From positions 113,593,579 to 113,657,578 of the forward strand of contig NC_133897.1 in assembly GCF_964199755.1 (NCBI RefSeq): a stretch of DNA of 64,000 nt, in the 5' to 3' direction. The stretch is from Larus michahellis (taxonomy: Eukaryota; Chordata; Aves; Charadriiformes; Laridae). A program made the translations under genes and the position numbers. This document shows positions 28,301-39,763 of this stretch, piece by piece; position 1 is the stretch's first letter; each line of letters starts with the position of its first letter. The notes under the pieces were generated by a model. The model was not told where the DNA came from. It worked only from the letters and a program-made list of their open reading frames with translations, and did not search any database.

Positions 28301-29796
28301 AATCACACCTGGACAGGCTAGAAATGTTAAAGTAGCGTTAGCCTAATTACCAGAGTAAGTCAAATGCTAAAGTTCACAAAAGTTATTATAGAAAAAACAT
28401 TAAAATTTTAGCTTCTAACTCTTAGGCGTTAACTCCTATTTTAAAAAGTTAGGTATGGTTTTAAAGAGAAGTGATGTTCTTGCAGAATTCTTACTAATTT
28501 TTTTGTGAAAAATAGAAGCTACAATTTTTATCACTGTGATAGTTCTTTTTCCACAAGCGTCAAGTTAATAGTATTATCATCACACATTGTGTTTTTAAAA
28601 AACATGTATCCAGCTCATGGTTTGGCAGTACCAGAGATCTATGTTCAGTCTCAAGAGCTCCTTTCTGACAAACGTATATATTCTAGCATGAAGCTCAGCT
28701 ACTTGTAGTACAGAAGCCCAGGGATCCTACTCAAACTGTAAAACAGGAAGTAAACTTCATGCGCGTACTTAAGCTAGATCACAGAAATGTGAAATTTTCA
28801 TACTACAGAGGACAAAAAAGAAACAAAAATACATTTTATCTATACATTCAAGTGGAGAGTTATTTGCTGCTAGCAAATGTACAAAACAACTAACCTGAAA
28901 CTAAATTTATTTTCCTTGAAATAATTTTCAGTTTGGTCCAAACTTGCATTCCGATTTGGAATGTCAAACCTTACCACCAAGCACCCGCTCCTCGCCCTTC
29001 CTCTACAGAAGCCATCTGGCCCCTTCCCACCTGACACAAGCAGCCATCACTCATCCTTTATTTCCTTGTGTGCCTCCAGAGACCAAAATAGCAGGTCTAA
29101 AAAAGCTCAGTTCCTTGTGAGCAAGAAGAAGAATGAAGAAGGCAGTGTGCAAATGAGAAATCTGTTCCTACTAGTTGCACAGCTGCCCCTCCCATTGCTC
29201 TGCAGGAGAGGGCAGCACCTACTCCTAAGAAAACGCGTATACCCCAGAAGCTAAAATAGTGCATCTCTGCACACTTACGCAAGGTCTTCCCCAGCGCTGT
29301 GCTTCGTGCTGGGCCATAGCTGGCACGAATCATTAAGGCATTCCCTGCATCCTCCAGGAAAGACAGTAGCCTGGATGGAAGCAAGCCAGGGATTGCCTAC
29401 CGGGTCATACCGTAGATTAATCTGTAACACCAAGAATCATAACCTGTCTTTTAAAGAAATTTTATAGTTGCAGTGAGTGCTTAAGATTTGTATTTCTACA
29501 TTCCTTCCCAGCACTTAAAACAAATGGACAGATGACAAACTAGTAACAATTAAGGACACACCAATGAGGATGAAGCAACTTCCATCACGCTCTTCAATTA
29601 TTATTATATCTAAACAATTGCATGATTTAATTCTGCACATAGAAGACAATGCTAAATTTCATTATTTAAAACTAAACATATTTTCTCTACTAATGTTTTA
29701 AACTGGGCTACACACCACATTAATTTGTGCTATTAAACAGCTCACTATACTTATTCAGATTTACATTGTTATTCTTATAGCAACTGGTGAGCACTT

Positions 29797-29819
29797 CTTC
29801 TTTCTTTCTTTCTTTCTTA
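29797..29819. repeat. (CTTT)n microsatellite
   Basis: About five CTTT units within the RALBP1 5' intron; likely length-polymorphic. Confidence 0.85.
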
Positions 29820-32326
29820 TTACAAAATTCTGTGTTTATTAAATAGTTGCTATTTTTTCTCAGGATGGTATGCCAAGCTGCTTCTGGAAGAAACTGGGAC
29901 ATGTTTATTATCTATACTTTTGTTCACTTAGTATTACAGAAGCTACACAAGGGAAAAATATCAAACCATGTTCTCTATTTAAATACAGGTCTTATTTAGT
30001 TACCAAAGGAAATACTACTTTTTCACTACTTTTTTTCACTACAGTAGGTAGTGAACTGATCGCTCCTAAACATCGTGATCTCATGTTTTCGAATTGGGAG
30101 ATCTCAATCTCCCATGCATACTTGGAATTCATAGATTAGACAAGAAAATGAGATGCCTTCTGGTTTTTCAATGCACAACTAATAATAAACAACACTAAGA
30201 ACCCCAGTTGTATTTCCCAAATATTTTTGGTCAGACATATTTTGTTGAAGTATTAACTTTGTTTTTTACCTTCTTAATAAATTATTTTATCCACTGCAGC
30301 CACTGTCCTTTGTATTTATCTTTTTCACAAATTCTTCCCTACTAGTTCAAAACTGTCACAGCACTTTATTGATGAAAAATAAACAAATAATTTTTCCTAC
30401 TACACTATCTTCTAGCAGCAGGACAGAATAAACTATAATCTCTTTGGATGTATTTGAGCCGAGTCTTGTGTGAGCCTACTTACTGGATCACCACTCCTTA
30501 TTCTGGCATTTATATATATCCCTCCCCATCCCACTTCCCAGCAGCTGCCCCAGGTAAGCCGTCATCCTTCATCTTCTACTGCAGCCTAAAGAAAAGCTGG
30601 AAGCAGGGAGCATGGGATTGCTGCTGTTACTCAGCTTCGGAGATGAAGGCCTGACATTGCTGCCTCCAACATCAAAGGCTCTTTCACTCTACTTATACCT
30701 TCACAGCTTCAACCAAGTTTGTATTCGTTGATGTCAAGCCCAAAGAGTGAAGGATGGCCTGGATGGGAAGAATAAGTATAGATAGAAGAAGAGTCATACC
30801 CTTCCTTATTCTAATATCAACGTGCATCCTTACTTCTCTGCTTTCAGCCATGGCAGGCAAAAGACGTAATTGTTATTTGGACAATCACCTCTCAACATCA
30901 CCATGTCTGGGGATGCAGCTTAAGTGCAAGACTCACACAGGCTACTTACAGCCTAACTATGGGCTCATTTGATATATTTTCTTATTCTTTTGAGCAACAA
31001 TTTGAATGCTATGGTCCATGAGGCTCAGGCAAACAGCGAAACAAGCTGATGAATTCTTCAGATGAAAATCTGAAGTAGGCACATGGCAAACCATGACTAG
31101 TTTTAAAGGTAGTGAATCACTCATCTATTCAAAATAATCAGATGCATTAGTACAGAGAAAAGCTTAGTATATTATACTAGACATACAATAAACTGAAGAT
31201 AAAAGTCATACTATACTTTTTTTTTTGGCATTTTGAGGCCAACTACATGACACCAAGCTTTAGAGGAGGAAAGCAGATTTGCATTTGTTGGTAGTTACTG
31301 CTAAACAACAGCATCTTCTTTATTAGCCTAAAAACAGCTTGTAAGAAACAGCAGTGGTTACGCAGAAAATATTCAAGCCTTTTCTGTAAGAAAATACAGC
31401 TAAAAGATATTAGGGAAGTGCCTAAAGGGTACTACTGAGATCAGAATCCCAGAGTGTTAGATACAGTGCATATGCACATCAGTTTTGGTTTAACTACATT
31501 TACAGAATTAAGCCATGCAGCTCTAAAGCTGTATAACTACAATAATACCAGGGGGTTTACAGTGAAATCCTTTCTTGGGGGGGGGGGAAGGAACAAACCA
31601 AACCATAAAACATGCCCTCCCACCCCTGAATATACCTTAATACAATGCCAGAGTTGCACCTGAAGTATTACAATTTTGAGGCAGCTATTCCTATCTTGTA
31701 GTTCGGATGTGAGAAGAACATGACTTATTTTCTTACAGTTAGAAACGAGAACCCTAGAACAGCTAGCGTAAAGTTCCCTGCTTCTCCGTAATAAACACCG
31801 TGTTTTTGACCTAGCTACCTAGAACATTACAGCAGTGGGTTTGGTAAATTTCAAACACTTAAACACAGTAAACACTCAAACCCACAAAAGCTTGGATGCT
31901 TTTTTTATTTCTATTTTACTTCTCTGTGGAAAAGAGCCTCTCAAGAGTATGTATCACACTGACTCCATAACAATACTATATATGGACTGTACTAAAATGA
32001 ACTGAAGAAGCTGTATGGCATCATTCATCTGAAGCTTTATGCAACACCTCAAAATGACACCCAACCCAAAATCTAAGGAATTAAGCTTGCTAATAAATTC
32101 ACATTTATTACAATCCTGCATCACATCCAACAGAGCCTTAACATCAGCCTTGAATGGGCGCATTATAGCAACACTGAACATGCATGGTAAGCACTTCAAG
32201 CACTTTCTAGATGAGAAATAGGTATAAGAATGCAATTATGGCTGTTTTGCTGTGCTGTAACAGAAGACTTATACAAATCCATCTGCTTTATGCAACTGCT
32301 ATCTGCAACTATAAAATAGGCAACTT

Positions 32327-33140
32327 AGCCTATTTTGTTTAATCATAATTCCTCATTAAGGATGACCACTAACCTCAGGGACACCAAGGTGGGGGGCAGA
32401 AATCCGTACCACACCATTCCCACGAACAGATACTTTCAAATTATCAATGTGGATCGGTGGCATTTTGTTTGACAGTTGTTTTAACATACCTAAGCGCTCA
32501 AAAGTAAGACCCATTTATTTACTCACGCATCGCACACTGACCTACGATGTTCGGTCACACACACTTTCTAAAAAACGTCATTAGACAGCATCCTTAGAAC
32601 TTGTTAAACACCCTAGACACAGAAAAATGACAACAGCGCTAAGAGTTTTCCGTTTTTTACGATGTGACCTCTAGGTGTAGGCAAGTAATGGACAAGCTGG
32701 CTGTTAGAGTTGATACAAAGGCCCTAGCTGACATAAAGCCCGGCTGACATACAGGCCTTCACCTATTTTGTTTTATTATTATTCCTCGTTAAGGGTGACA
32801 CGGGGGTTGGGGGTGGGCAGAAATCCAAACCAGACCATTCCCATGAACTTTCAAACGGATCAACGCGGACCGCTGGCGTTTGCCCCGCCGTTGGTTTTAA
32901 CATACCTGAGGGCAACAAAAGTTAAGGTCTGCTTATTTGCTGATTTACATCACCCACCCACCCACGGCGCCTTCAAAACAACGTCAGGAGGCAGAAAACG
33001 CAGCGATCCCTAAGAACTTGTTAAACGCGCCAGACGCCGAAAAAACAAATAATAAAATGACAATAACGCGAAGAGTTTTCCGTTTTTTTTTTTTTTAAAA
33101 GGTGTGACCTCTAGGTGAAGGCAAACGAGGGGCTACCAGG
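32327..33140. repeat. Diverged ~370-bp tandem duplication beside the RALBP1 CpG island
   Basis: Copy 1 (about 32327-32700) and copy 2 (about 32760-33140) share collinear blocks in the same order: CCTATTTTGTTT, GGCAGAAATCC, ACCATTCCCA, TTTTAACATACCT, AGAACTTGTTAAAC, AAGAGTTTTCCG and TGTGACCTCTAGGTG. The offset is 433 bp at the left block and 440 bp at the right block. Copy 2 keeps many CpGs where copy 1 has TpG or CpA. No known transposon family is recognised in either copy. Confidence 0.9.
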
Positions 33141-33150
33141 CCAGTCAACA

Positions 33151-33231
33151 GCCCGCGCTGGGGACAGGCCGCGGGGTCCCAGCGGTGACTTTGTCACCGC
33201 TGGGACCCCGCGGCCTGTCCCCAGCGCGGGC
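33151..33231. repeat. Perfect 39-bp inverted repeat with 3-base spacer
   Basis: The arm at 33151-33189 (starting GCCCGCGCTGGGG, ending CAGCGGTGAC) is the exact reverse complement of the arm at 33193-33231, separated only by TTT. The pairing stops at 33150/33232. The arms are very GC-rich, so single strands would form a very stable hairpin. It sits at the left edge of the RALBP1 CpG island, just after the second copy of the tandem duplication. Confidence 0.97.
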
Positions 33232-33284
33232 ACCCACCTCCCCCCCCCCGGCCCCGCCAACCCCGGAAGCGGCTTCCCCCTCAC

Positions 33285-33600
33285 CGGGGACGGCGGAGAT
33301 CCGGATCGCAGACGCGCCCCCGTCCCCCTCCTCGTCCCCCAGCACTAACCGTGGGGGTCCCGCTCGACCTCCTCAGGCGCCGGGCGCCGCCTCGCGCCCC
33401 ATCCCGCCTCGCGCCGCCCGGCTGGCAAGGACGGCCGGGGGAGCGGCGCGAGCTGCCCCCAGCGCGCACGCGCCGCTGGCCGGCTGGCTGCGCGGGGGCG
33501 GATGAAGGGGGGGTGGGGTGGGGTGGGGGGTTAGTGGGAGTTGGCGCTCTGCGCATGCGCAACGCCGCGGGGGCGGGGAGCGTCCCTACGCGCAGTGCAT
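33285..33600 (-). other. RALBP1: RALBP1 non-coding exon 1 (tentative)
   Basis: The gene needs an upstream 5'-UTR exon to supply the acceptor at 15496. Within the island, CCCCG|GTGAGG on the minus strand would end an exon at 33285. Weaker alternatives are GTTAGT near 33350 and GTGGGT near 33237. The 5' boundary is a guess from the promoter motifs. Confidence 0.35.
33550..33561. promoter_or_regulatory. NRF1 site
   Basis: TGCGCATGCGCA is a perfect 12-base palindrome and the full NRF1 consensus, placed in the core of the RALBP1 CpG island. Confidence 0.85.
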
Positions 33601-33616
33601 GATGGGCACTGTAGTT
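33597..33616 (-). promoter_or_regulatory. ZNF143/SBS-type motif, minus orientation
   Basis: The minus strand reads ACTACAGTGCCCATCATGC, close to the SBS consensus ACTACAATTCCCAGAATGC bound by ZNF143/THAP11. Confidence 0.65.
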
Positions 33617-33668
33617 CTCTCCCGGCGCACGACCGGAAGCGGGTCGCTGGCCGACTTCCGGTCGACGG

Positions 33669-33690
33669 ACTATAACTCCCAGCGGCGGGC
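33669..33690 (+). promoter_or_regulatory. ZNF143/SBS-type motif, plus orientation
   Basis: The plus strand reads ACTATAACTCCCAGCGG, matching the ACTACAANTCCCAG half of the SBS consensus. Together with the opposite-facing site 53 bases away it forms an inverted pair. Confidence 0.6.
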
Positions 33691-33880
33691 ACGCCGGGGG
33701 GGGGGAGATGGTTGGAGTCGTTGCGCGTTGGTTCGCTCAATCCCCCCGTTTTGCAAGCCCCTCAGGCCCAGGGAGGCCGAGTGTGAGGGGAGCTGGTTTC
33801 AGCGGTCACTCCTGCTTCAGTGAGGTGGGGAAACACCGGTAACGGAGCTCTGTAAAGTCTCCTGCGGCCGCTGAGGGCAG

Positions 33881-33950
33881 CCACGGCAGGGGGGATGGAA
33901 CTAGATGATCTTTAAGGTCCCTCCCAACTCTAAGCGTTCCGTGACCCGAC
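33881..33950 (+). mobile_element. CR1 LINE 3'-end fragment
   Basis: GGATGGAACTAGATGATC followed by TTTAAGGTCCCTCCCAAC and a decayed GTTCCGTGAC tail matches the last ~65 bases of avian CR1 in plus orientation. It lies just upstream of the RALBP1 promoter. Confidence 0.85.
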
Positions 33951-36220
33951 TGCTCTTCTGGGCAGATTTTCAAGGAAGTATAAGCATTAGCAGTGATTAA
34001 AGCAGTGTATGACTAAGCCCCCTGCGAGATAAAGTTTGTAACGGTGGGAAGTCAGCGGACGTGAAAAGCCGTTACTAGCAGTGCAAGAGCTGACAAGGCT
34101 GTAGAGGTGTTTGCATCTGGCCTGCCTTCCAAATAACGTTGCTACCAACTTCCACATCTGCAGCTCACAGTGGAGCGGCCTTCGACTTCATCTTGCATAA
34201 CAAATTTGACCTCGAATCATCTCTGCCAGTCTCTGGAATACAAGAAAACAGAGAATTGCTCTGGATGTGACTTGGGGGGGACCTGTGCCAAGAAACACGT
34301 CTCTATCTCAACGTGCATCCTGTTTACAGTGATGTTAAAAGGAATTTTGTATTCTCTGTCTCTTACAAGGCAAGTTTCTGTTACGTTAAGCACCTGCATA
34401 ATTTGAACCCTTTTCAGGATTCCTCATCAACAAGGGAATTTGTTTCGGTAAGAAGCAGGCCGATTCATTCCCACAGCCTCAAACATAATCCCTGGGCTAT
34501 TGGACACATTAATACTGTGGCAGCGTGCCACCTGCTTCATTTATTCACTTGAGATTCAATGCTGCTTAGTCCCTGTCAAATGGGCTCTTTGTGCAACCTC
34601 CTGTGGTAATGTAAAAAGGTCCCCCACAGGAATTTGTGCTATTCAGTAGAAAATACAAAAGGGAGGGTTGTAAACACTCCGATTAGTGTTGGAGCACAGA
34701 GATATTGTCTCCACAACATATTACATAACCACGCAGCTTCCAATTTACCTCCTCCCCTCCAGAAGAAACAGCGTAACAGCAAGGGCTTACTGGTTTACTT
34801 AACATCGCAGCTAGTATTTTTTTTTTGTTGTTGTTATACAAAGGTTACTTCTGGCAAAAGAAGAGAGAATGATTACTTCAGTCACATCCTGTAGTAATTT
34901 GAGATGATTGTCTGTGAGGATCTCCACTTGAAGGACAGTCGCCAGAGGCTCTCAACTCTGAAGAATAAGTATTATCAGAGGCTGTTGCCAATACAAGTTC
35001 ACACACAATGGGCCCATCAGCTAATGAACCCAGAATGAATCTTCTCCCATTTTTCGAGGACAAATAAGTGATTGTGTGCAGTGCCGACTATACCGATTTA
35101 CTGCCATGTGAAACACATTTGGATGACTTCTGACTTACAAAACTCATTGTGGTCTGAGGCCTACTTACACAGACTGAGGCACTTTCTTACACCCTCCATG
35201 CCCCACGTTCACTCTGTAGATTCTTACTGCTTCATGGACAAAGTCTAGCAAGGATTCTGAGGTGGCCAGCTCTCTGCTTTGGAATTCAGTCTTGGTGATG
35301 TACGTGAGCCTCATAAACGTAATAAAATAACAACGGAGGGAAGCTTTAGAAAGCATTTGGTCAGGAAAAAAAAAAGGGAAAAAAGCAGAGCTGTGTTAAT
35401 AAATGAATAATTCCTTCTCGTTCCCTCTCAGTTATACTACTACTTCAAGGAAGCCAGTTCTGAGGTTGAGTTTGTCTTGGAGAGATGGGAGTCTGCATGG
35501 GCTGTACTATCCTGGGATAGCTTTAGACACATTACGCAATTCTCATCAGCAATAAAGGAATACACAGCAGTCATAAAGAGGTGTGTGAAAGAAACTGGTT
35601 GGCCACACACGGAAACACACACGTGAAACAATGAGAGAGCCTGCATATACAAAGGAAAGCCTAGAAAAAGTAGATTAGTTAATGCCTTTTGAGGAAAAAA
35701 GTATGTTATTTGTAAGAAGTACCACACAGCAGGAGAAGAGAGCCAAAAGAGCTGTATGACACTGAACTCTGCCTATACAAGTCCCATGAGCACTACTATG
35801 GAGTCACACCATTCCACCCATCATTGCAGTCAGAAGGAAATTTAAAAATAATTAAGCAATGAAGAGGATATAAGAAAATTTGGGTCTTGGCAGCCTTACA
35901 TTTTGGATTTGTCTGAAAGGGATTTGCTTTGTTCCTTGCAATGTCTTGCATCTGTTTTCCTATGCGAGTGGCACAAATTTTAATGACGCACCCCTTGGTA
36001 AAAGACGTCATGCCAAGTGCATGTGGCAGATCTTGGTACAGGTGTTTCTTTTGCAAAACCCAACTGTCACTATTATCAGCAAACTGTTACGTTATGCGAT
36101 CAACGCTCCTCTCCACGCACACGAAGGAGCGCAGCGACACAATGGCAGGTGGGGGAACCCCAATACAGTACCCAAAGGAACGAGCCCCTCCCAGGGCTGT
36201 CCCACGACAGCCATCACTGT
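33951..36220. other. Intergenic DNA between RALBP1 and TWSG1
   Basis: No gene is recognised. Open frames here are short and have no protein similarity I can name. A plus-strand transcript from a bidirectional RALBP1 promoter would run through this stretch, but nothing in the sequence proves one. Confidence 0.6.
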
Positions 36221-36640
36221 GAGTTATGAGGGTTAATGCCTACAGGAGTATAGGACTCCTGGGACAGAGGGAACATTTTGGAATGGCACAAGATCTATTA
36301 AGAGGATTTGTAGCTGAAGGACCAAAGGCAGGGAAAGGGAGGGGGCATCAGGGTTGCTTGGGGAGCAACAAATATGGAGAAAAAGAGGGGTAGGAAGATA
36401 AAAGGGACCGGTCAGTACACTTGTCTGGCCATGCCCTGCAGGTACCTCATCAGCACAGTCTGTCCTGTTGCCTCATTAAACTCTTCTCCTGGGTGAGGGG
36501 GTCTCTGTGCTGTGTGAGGTGTAAGTGCCAGTCACAGGGGCCTGTGCGTCTCTGGTGCCTGCGGCCCACGAGACCGGAGCGCGTTGTGTGGGTCTGTGTA
36601 TCAGTGTGCAGCCAGTATCAAAGTAGCCATAATTTTGGGA
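36221..36640 (+). mobile_element. Possible decayed LTR (endogenous retrovirus remnant)
   Basis: About 400 bases are compositionally unlike their flanks. In order they contain a TATA-like GATAAAAGG (about 36397), a poly(A)-signal-like ATTAAA (36474-36479), then a GT-rich stretch and a GC-rich stretch, the usual U3-R-U5 order. I could not find a clean TG...CA boundary with a target duplication, and no internal viral sequence is seen. The family is unknown. Confidence 0.35.
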
Positions 36641-37319
36641 TGGATACTAGAGAGACTGTAGATATGTTATTAGAGATAACAAGCAAGTGTTCTGGTATTT
36701 ATTTTTTAAGTACTAGATGTGAAATACATTAAATGTATTAAAAGCAAGCCAGGAACCCCAAGAAATGACAGGAAAGCAATGTCACATTATGGCCATTGTA
36801 CTCACTCTCTCTGCACAGTGTCAATGCTTCTGAAATTTAGGAGCAACAAGTGCCTGTGGGGAAAAACAAACAAAAAATCCCCAAAACAGAAAACCAAAGC
36901 AACTAAACAAAAACCTTCTCTACTTTTAGAAAAAGAATAGCAAAAGGCCTTCAACCCTTTCTCAGTCAGAACCCCAACAGACTAGGGATTTGTACATCTT
37001 ATTGTATGAATTCCCTTTTTTGCTTCCCTTTAAGTTCAGTGATTTACAACTCTGTCCCGAAGGACAGTGATAAAATTGGCTGATGCTTTACCTGCAGAAG
37101 ATTTCTAGCCAGAAAAGTTTTTAAGTATTTATTTTAAGTATTCTAAAGCACTCGTGTAGGCAATGGTTTGCTGATATCCAGATGTAGGTGAAATAAGAGC
37201 CCCTAAAATAAATTATGATTTTTCTTGTAAAATGAGCAAGACTAAATAAACGACTTTCCAAAATGGTTAGATTTGTCAGAAAGAGCATTTTGACTATTAA
37301 TACAATTCTATGTTATTCA

Positions 37320-39763
37320 TTAATGTAAAGAAAAAAACCTCGAAACTACAACTTTAGTTTTGGAAAAAAAACAGCTGAAGAGTTCATTCTCCGTATTATT
37401 CAGTCCATCTAAATCAGTAACTTTTATAATACGCTTCCTGGTAACATTTGCCCTGAGAAAATCTTGAGAAAGAAAACACACAAACCAGTAATGTCTCTTT
37501 ATTAAAATACCTCTTAAAACACTCATCGTAATAAAACACACTGGATGTTGCTGTATGACAGTTGCATACACACAATGCTTACAGCAAACTCTAGACAGCA
37601 TGAGGAATTACAAAAAATAAGGTAAGCCCCGGAAAGAGTGCCGTTACACAGACAACTGTGTTTACATGCTCATGCCGTTCCCCACAGCGTTTCCTGGACA
37701 GCTGTTGGGCCGGTCCCCCCTTCCCTCCCGCTCCCTGGTCCCTTGACTTGACCTCACACAGTGAAATTCTGGTGATGTAAACGGAGACTTTGTCACCGAT
37801 CCATGGGGCAGCAGGTGCCTGACCAGAACCATCAGCCCTGTTTTTCCCTCGAGCAGATTCTGAGCTACCATAATGTTTCCAATAATTTAACATCGCAAGA
37901 ATCTGAAGCACGCTAATGACCTGTATGTCTCCTATCTTGGTCAAGAACGATGATGCATCACCCTCCAGCTAAAAACAGTCACAGCTATTCTAACATGCTC
38001 TTTCTCTGCATTCATTTTAAGAAACTCAAGCAGAAAAAAAGATAATGTGGATTGTCAAATATCAAAAGAACAACTCCTTCATGATTAAGCTTTTTCTATT
38101 CGCATCTATGATTTTTTTATCACTTAGTTGCAAAGTTTAAAGTATGAAAGTATTCCATTATCCACCAGTTTAAAACAATAAACATTCATCTTTCAAGTAC
38201 TTCTTTATAAGTGAAAATGAGATTGAAGAAAGAAACATTATTTCACAAGAGTAGATTTTTTTTATTATTACTATTTCATCTTATTGAAAGAACTGTATCA
38301 GACAAAATGGAAAAAAAACATTCAGGCAAACTTTTCAACAACATAAATTTAAAATGACTGCTTTCATTTGTACATGGTACAGATAGACAGGTGTGACGAG
38401 AAAACAGTTTAATGCCTCTAGACTGAGGTTAGTGAGAGAAACATGAATAGTCAAATTCTTTTTTGTGTGTGCATATGCATATACGCATTAAAAAAAATTT
38501 TCAAGGAGTTAAACCACACATCATTATAAATACCAAAAGCTGATCATTAACTACTCATACACTTTATTCTTGTACTTAGTACCATTGTCGATGGAGCCCT
38601 AACTGGGTCATAGTAACTGCTATGTAACTGGCAACATATCAAAACTCTTAGAAAAACTGACAGCGTTCTAAGCTCAGAACATCCTAATTTTGCCTTTACA
38701 GACGCATCTTCCCTTCTTAGGTGACAACATTTTTGGGGGTGGGGAATAAGAATTATGTTTTGGAATAAATATTCACAGCGAACTACTAAATGGGAACATG
38801 CCTGCTGCCAGCTGCTCAACTGGTAGCCCTGTACCACTCGCTAGTTCATGTCATTTCATTCTTCTTTATTCATTTAGTCATTACATCCATAATAACCTTT
38901 CATGTTTCCTTTACTGGACTGAACGTTCAGAGAATAACCAACCCTAGAGAACAATGCAAAAGGAGGGAGATGCAACTGCACTTAACAGCTTTATTTTGGC
39001 ATGTAAGAGAAGACTGAAAACAAATTTTTTCCTAATATATAAATTATGCAACATAGGCCCCAATATACTTACGAGAGACGCACAAATGAAACTTGGAAGA
39101 AAAGTATCCCATATGTAGTGTTTTTGTTGGGCAGCCCTTCTAAGAAGTCAGGATTTTATCCATGACAGCCCACATGTTGAACTTGAAGAGAAAGCATGAC
39201 TTTTTCCCCCAAATACCATTTTCACAACAGAAAGCTATGCTCAAAAACTGGAAGGTAATGAAGTTAAAAAACAAACCCATAAACTAAAACAAAAAAACCC
39301 AGCCGCTAGAGAACAACCACCCCCCTCCAGCCTAGCAGCCATTCAATTATTTGTTGAACCTAAATGACAGAAGTCTTGTTACCATATTCTTAAGGTTTCC
39401 CTACTCTAAACTACAAGATATAGTACTACATTCTGAAAAACAGTATAGTCAATACTTTCAAATCAAATGAAAACTATCAGAACAGCAAGGATGAGCATGG
39501 CTGTACCATTTGAGCAGAAATAAAGAAAAATAAAACATAACATCGAAACTTCTACTTGTTAGCCTTGCTTACATGAGTTAAAAAAACAAAACAAAACAAA
39601 AAACAACAAAAAGTTTTCAGATTTTATACATCTTTTTTTCAAGCAGGTACATTTAATTGCAACCAGTAGGCACTCCACCAAAACGCAGTATTTGCAATCC
39701 CCATCTCTTTAACCGAGAGAGATTACTTTGGCCTCAGTATTGCTATAATACAATTTTCCTGCT
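37320..39763 (-). other. TWSG1: TWSG1 3' UTR (approximate)
   Basis: AT-rich sequence follows the TWSG1 stop on the minus strand and has no supported reading frame. Several minus-strand AATAAA signals (plus-strand TTTATT) are possible: 38990-38995, 38865-38870, 38563-38568, 37498-37503 and 37128-37133. Human TWSG1 has a 3' UTR of a few kilobases, so a distal signal is likely. The left boundary given is a compromise. Confidence 0.6.

Larger units (their letters stand above)
15497..33284 (-). other. RALBP1: RALBP1 large 5'-UTR intron
   Basis: About 18 kb lies between the first coding exon and the CpG-island promoter. Human RALBP1 also has a non-coding first exon, which supports this reading. 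The region is AT-rich with no supported gene. It includes pyrimidine-rich tracts (about 18.43-19.14 and 22.25-22.79 kb), short tandem duplications (25123-25181 and 25292-25367), simple repeats (TTTTG near 24.0 kb, CTTT near 29.8 kb, a G run near 31.58 kb), and at its promoter end a diverged tandem duplication and a perfect inverted repeat. The exact donor is uncertain. Confidence 0.7.
33140..33790. promoter_or_regulatory. RALBP1: RALBP1 CpG-island promoter
   Basis: This is a dense CpG-rich block in otherwise AT-rich DNA at the expected 5' end of RALBP1. It contains the perfect NRF1 palindrome TGCGCATGCGCA (33550-33561), ETS-type cores ACCGGAAGC (33632-33640) and ACTTCCGG (about 33654-33661), and two ZNF143/THAP11-type motifs in opposite orientation (33597-33616 minus, 33669-33690 plus). 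A G-quadruplex-prone run lies at 33507-33530. No TATA box is seen, so start sites are probably dispersed, somewhere near 33.5-33.6 kb. This set of motifs is typical of housekeeping promoters and is often bidirectional. Confidence 0.85.

Noticed and set aside
29797-29902. CTTT repeat with adjoining minus-strand frame
   Set aside because: Simple microsatellite; the Lys/Glu-rich peptide is the translated repeat.
33115-33602. Overlapping GC-rich frames in the RALBP1 island as coding exons
   Set aside because: The plus and minus frames contain the same peptide stretch only because of the perfect inverted repeat; the rest is promoter composition.
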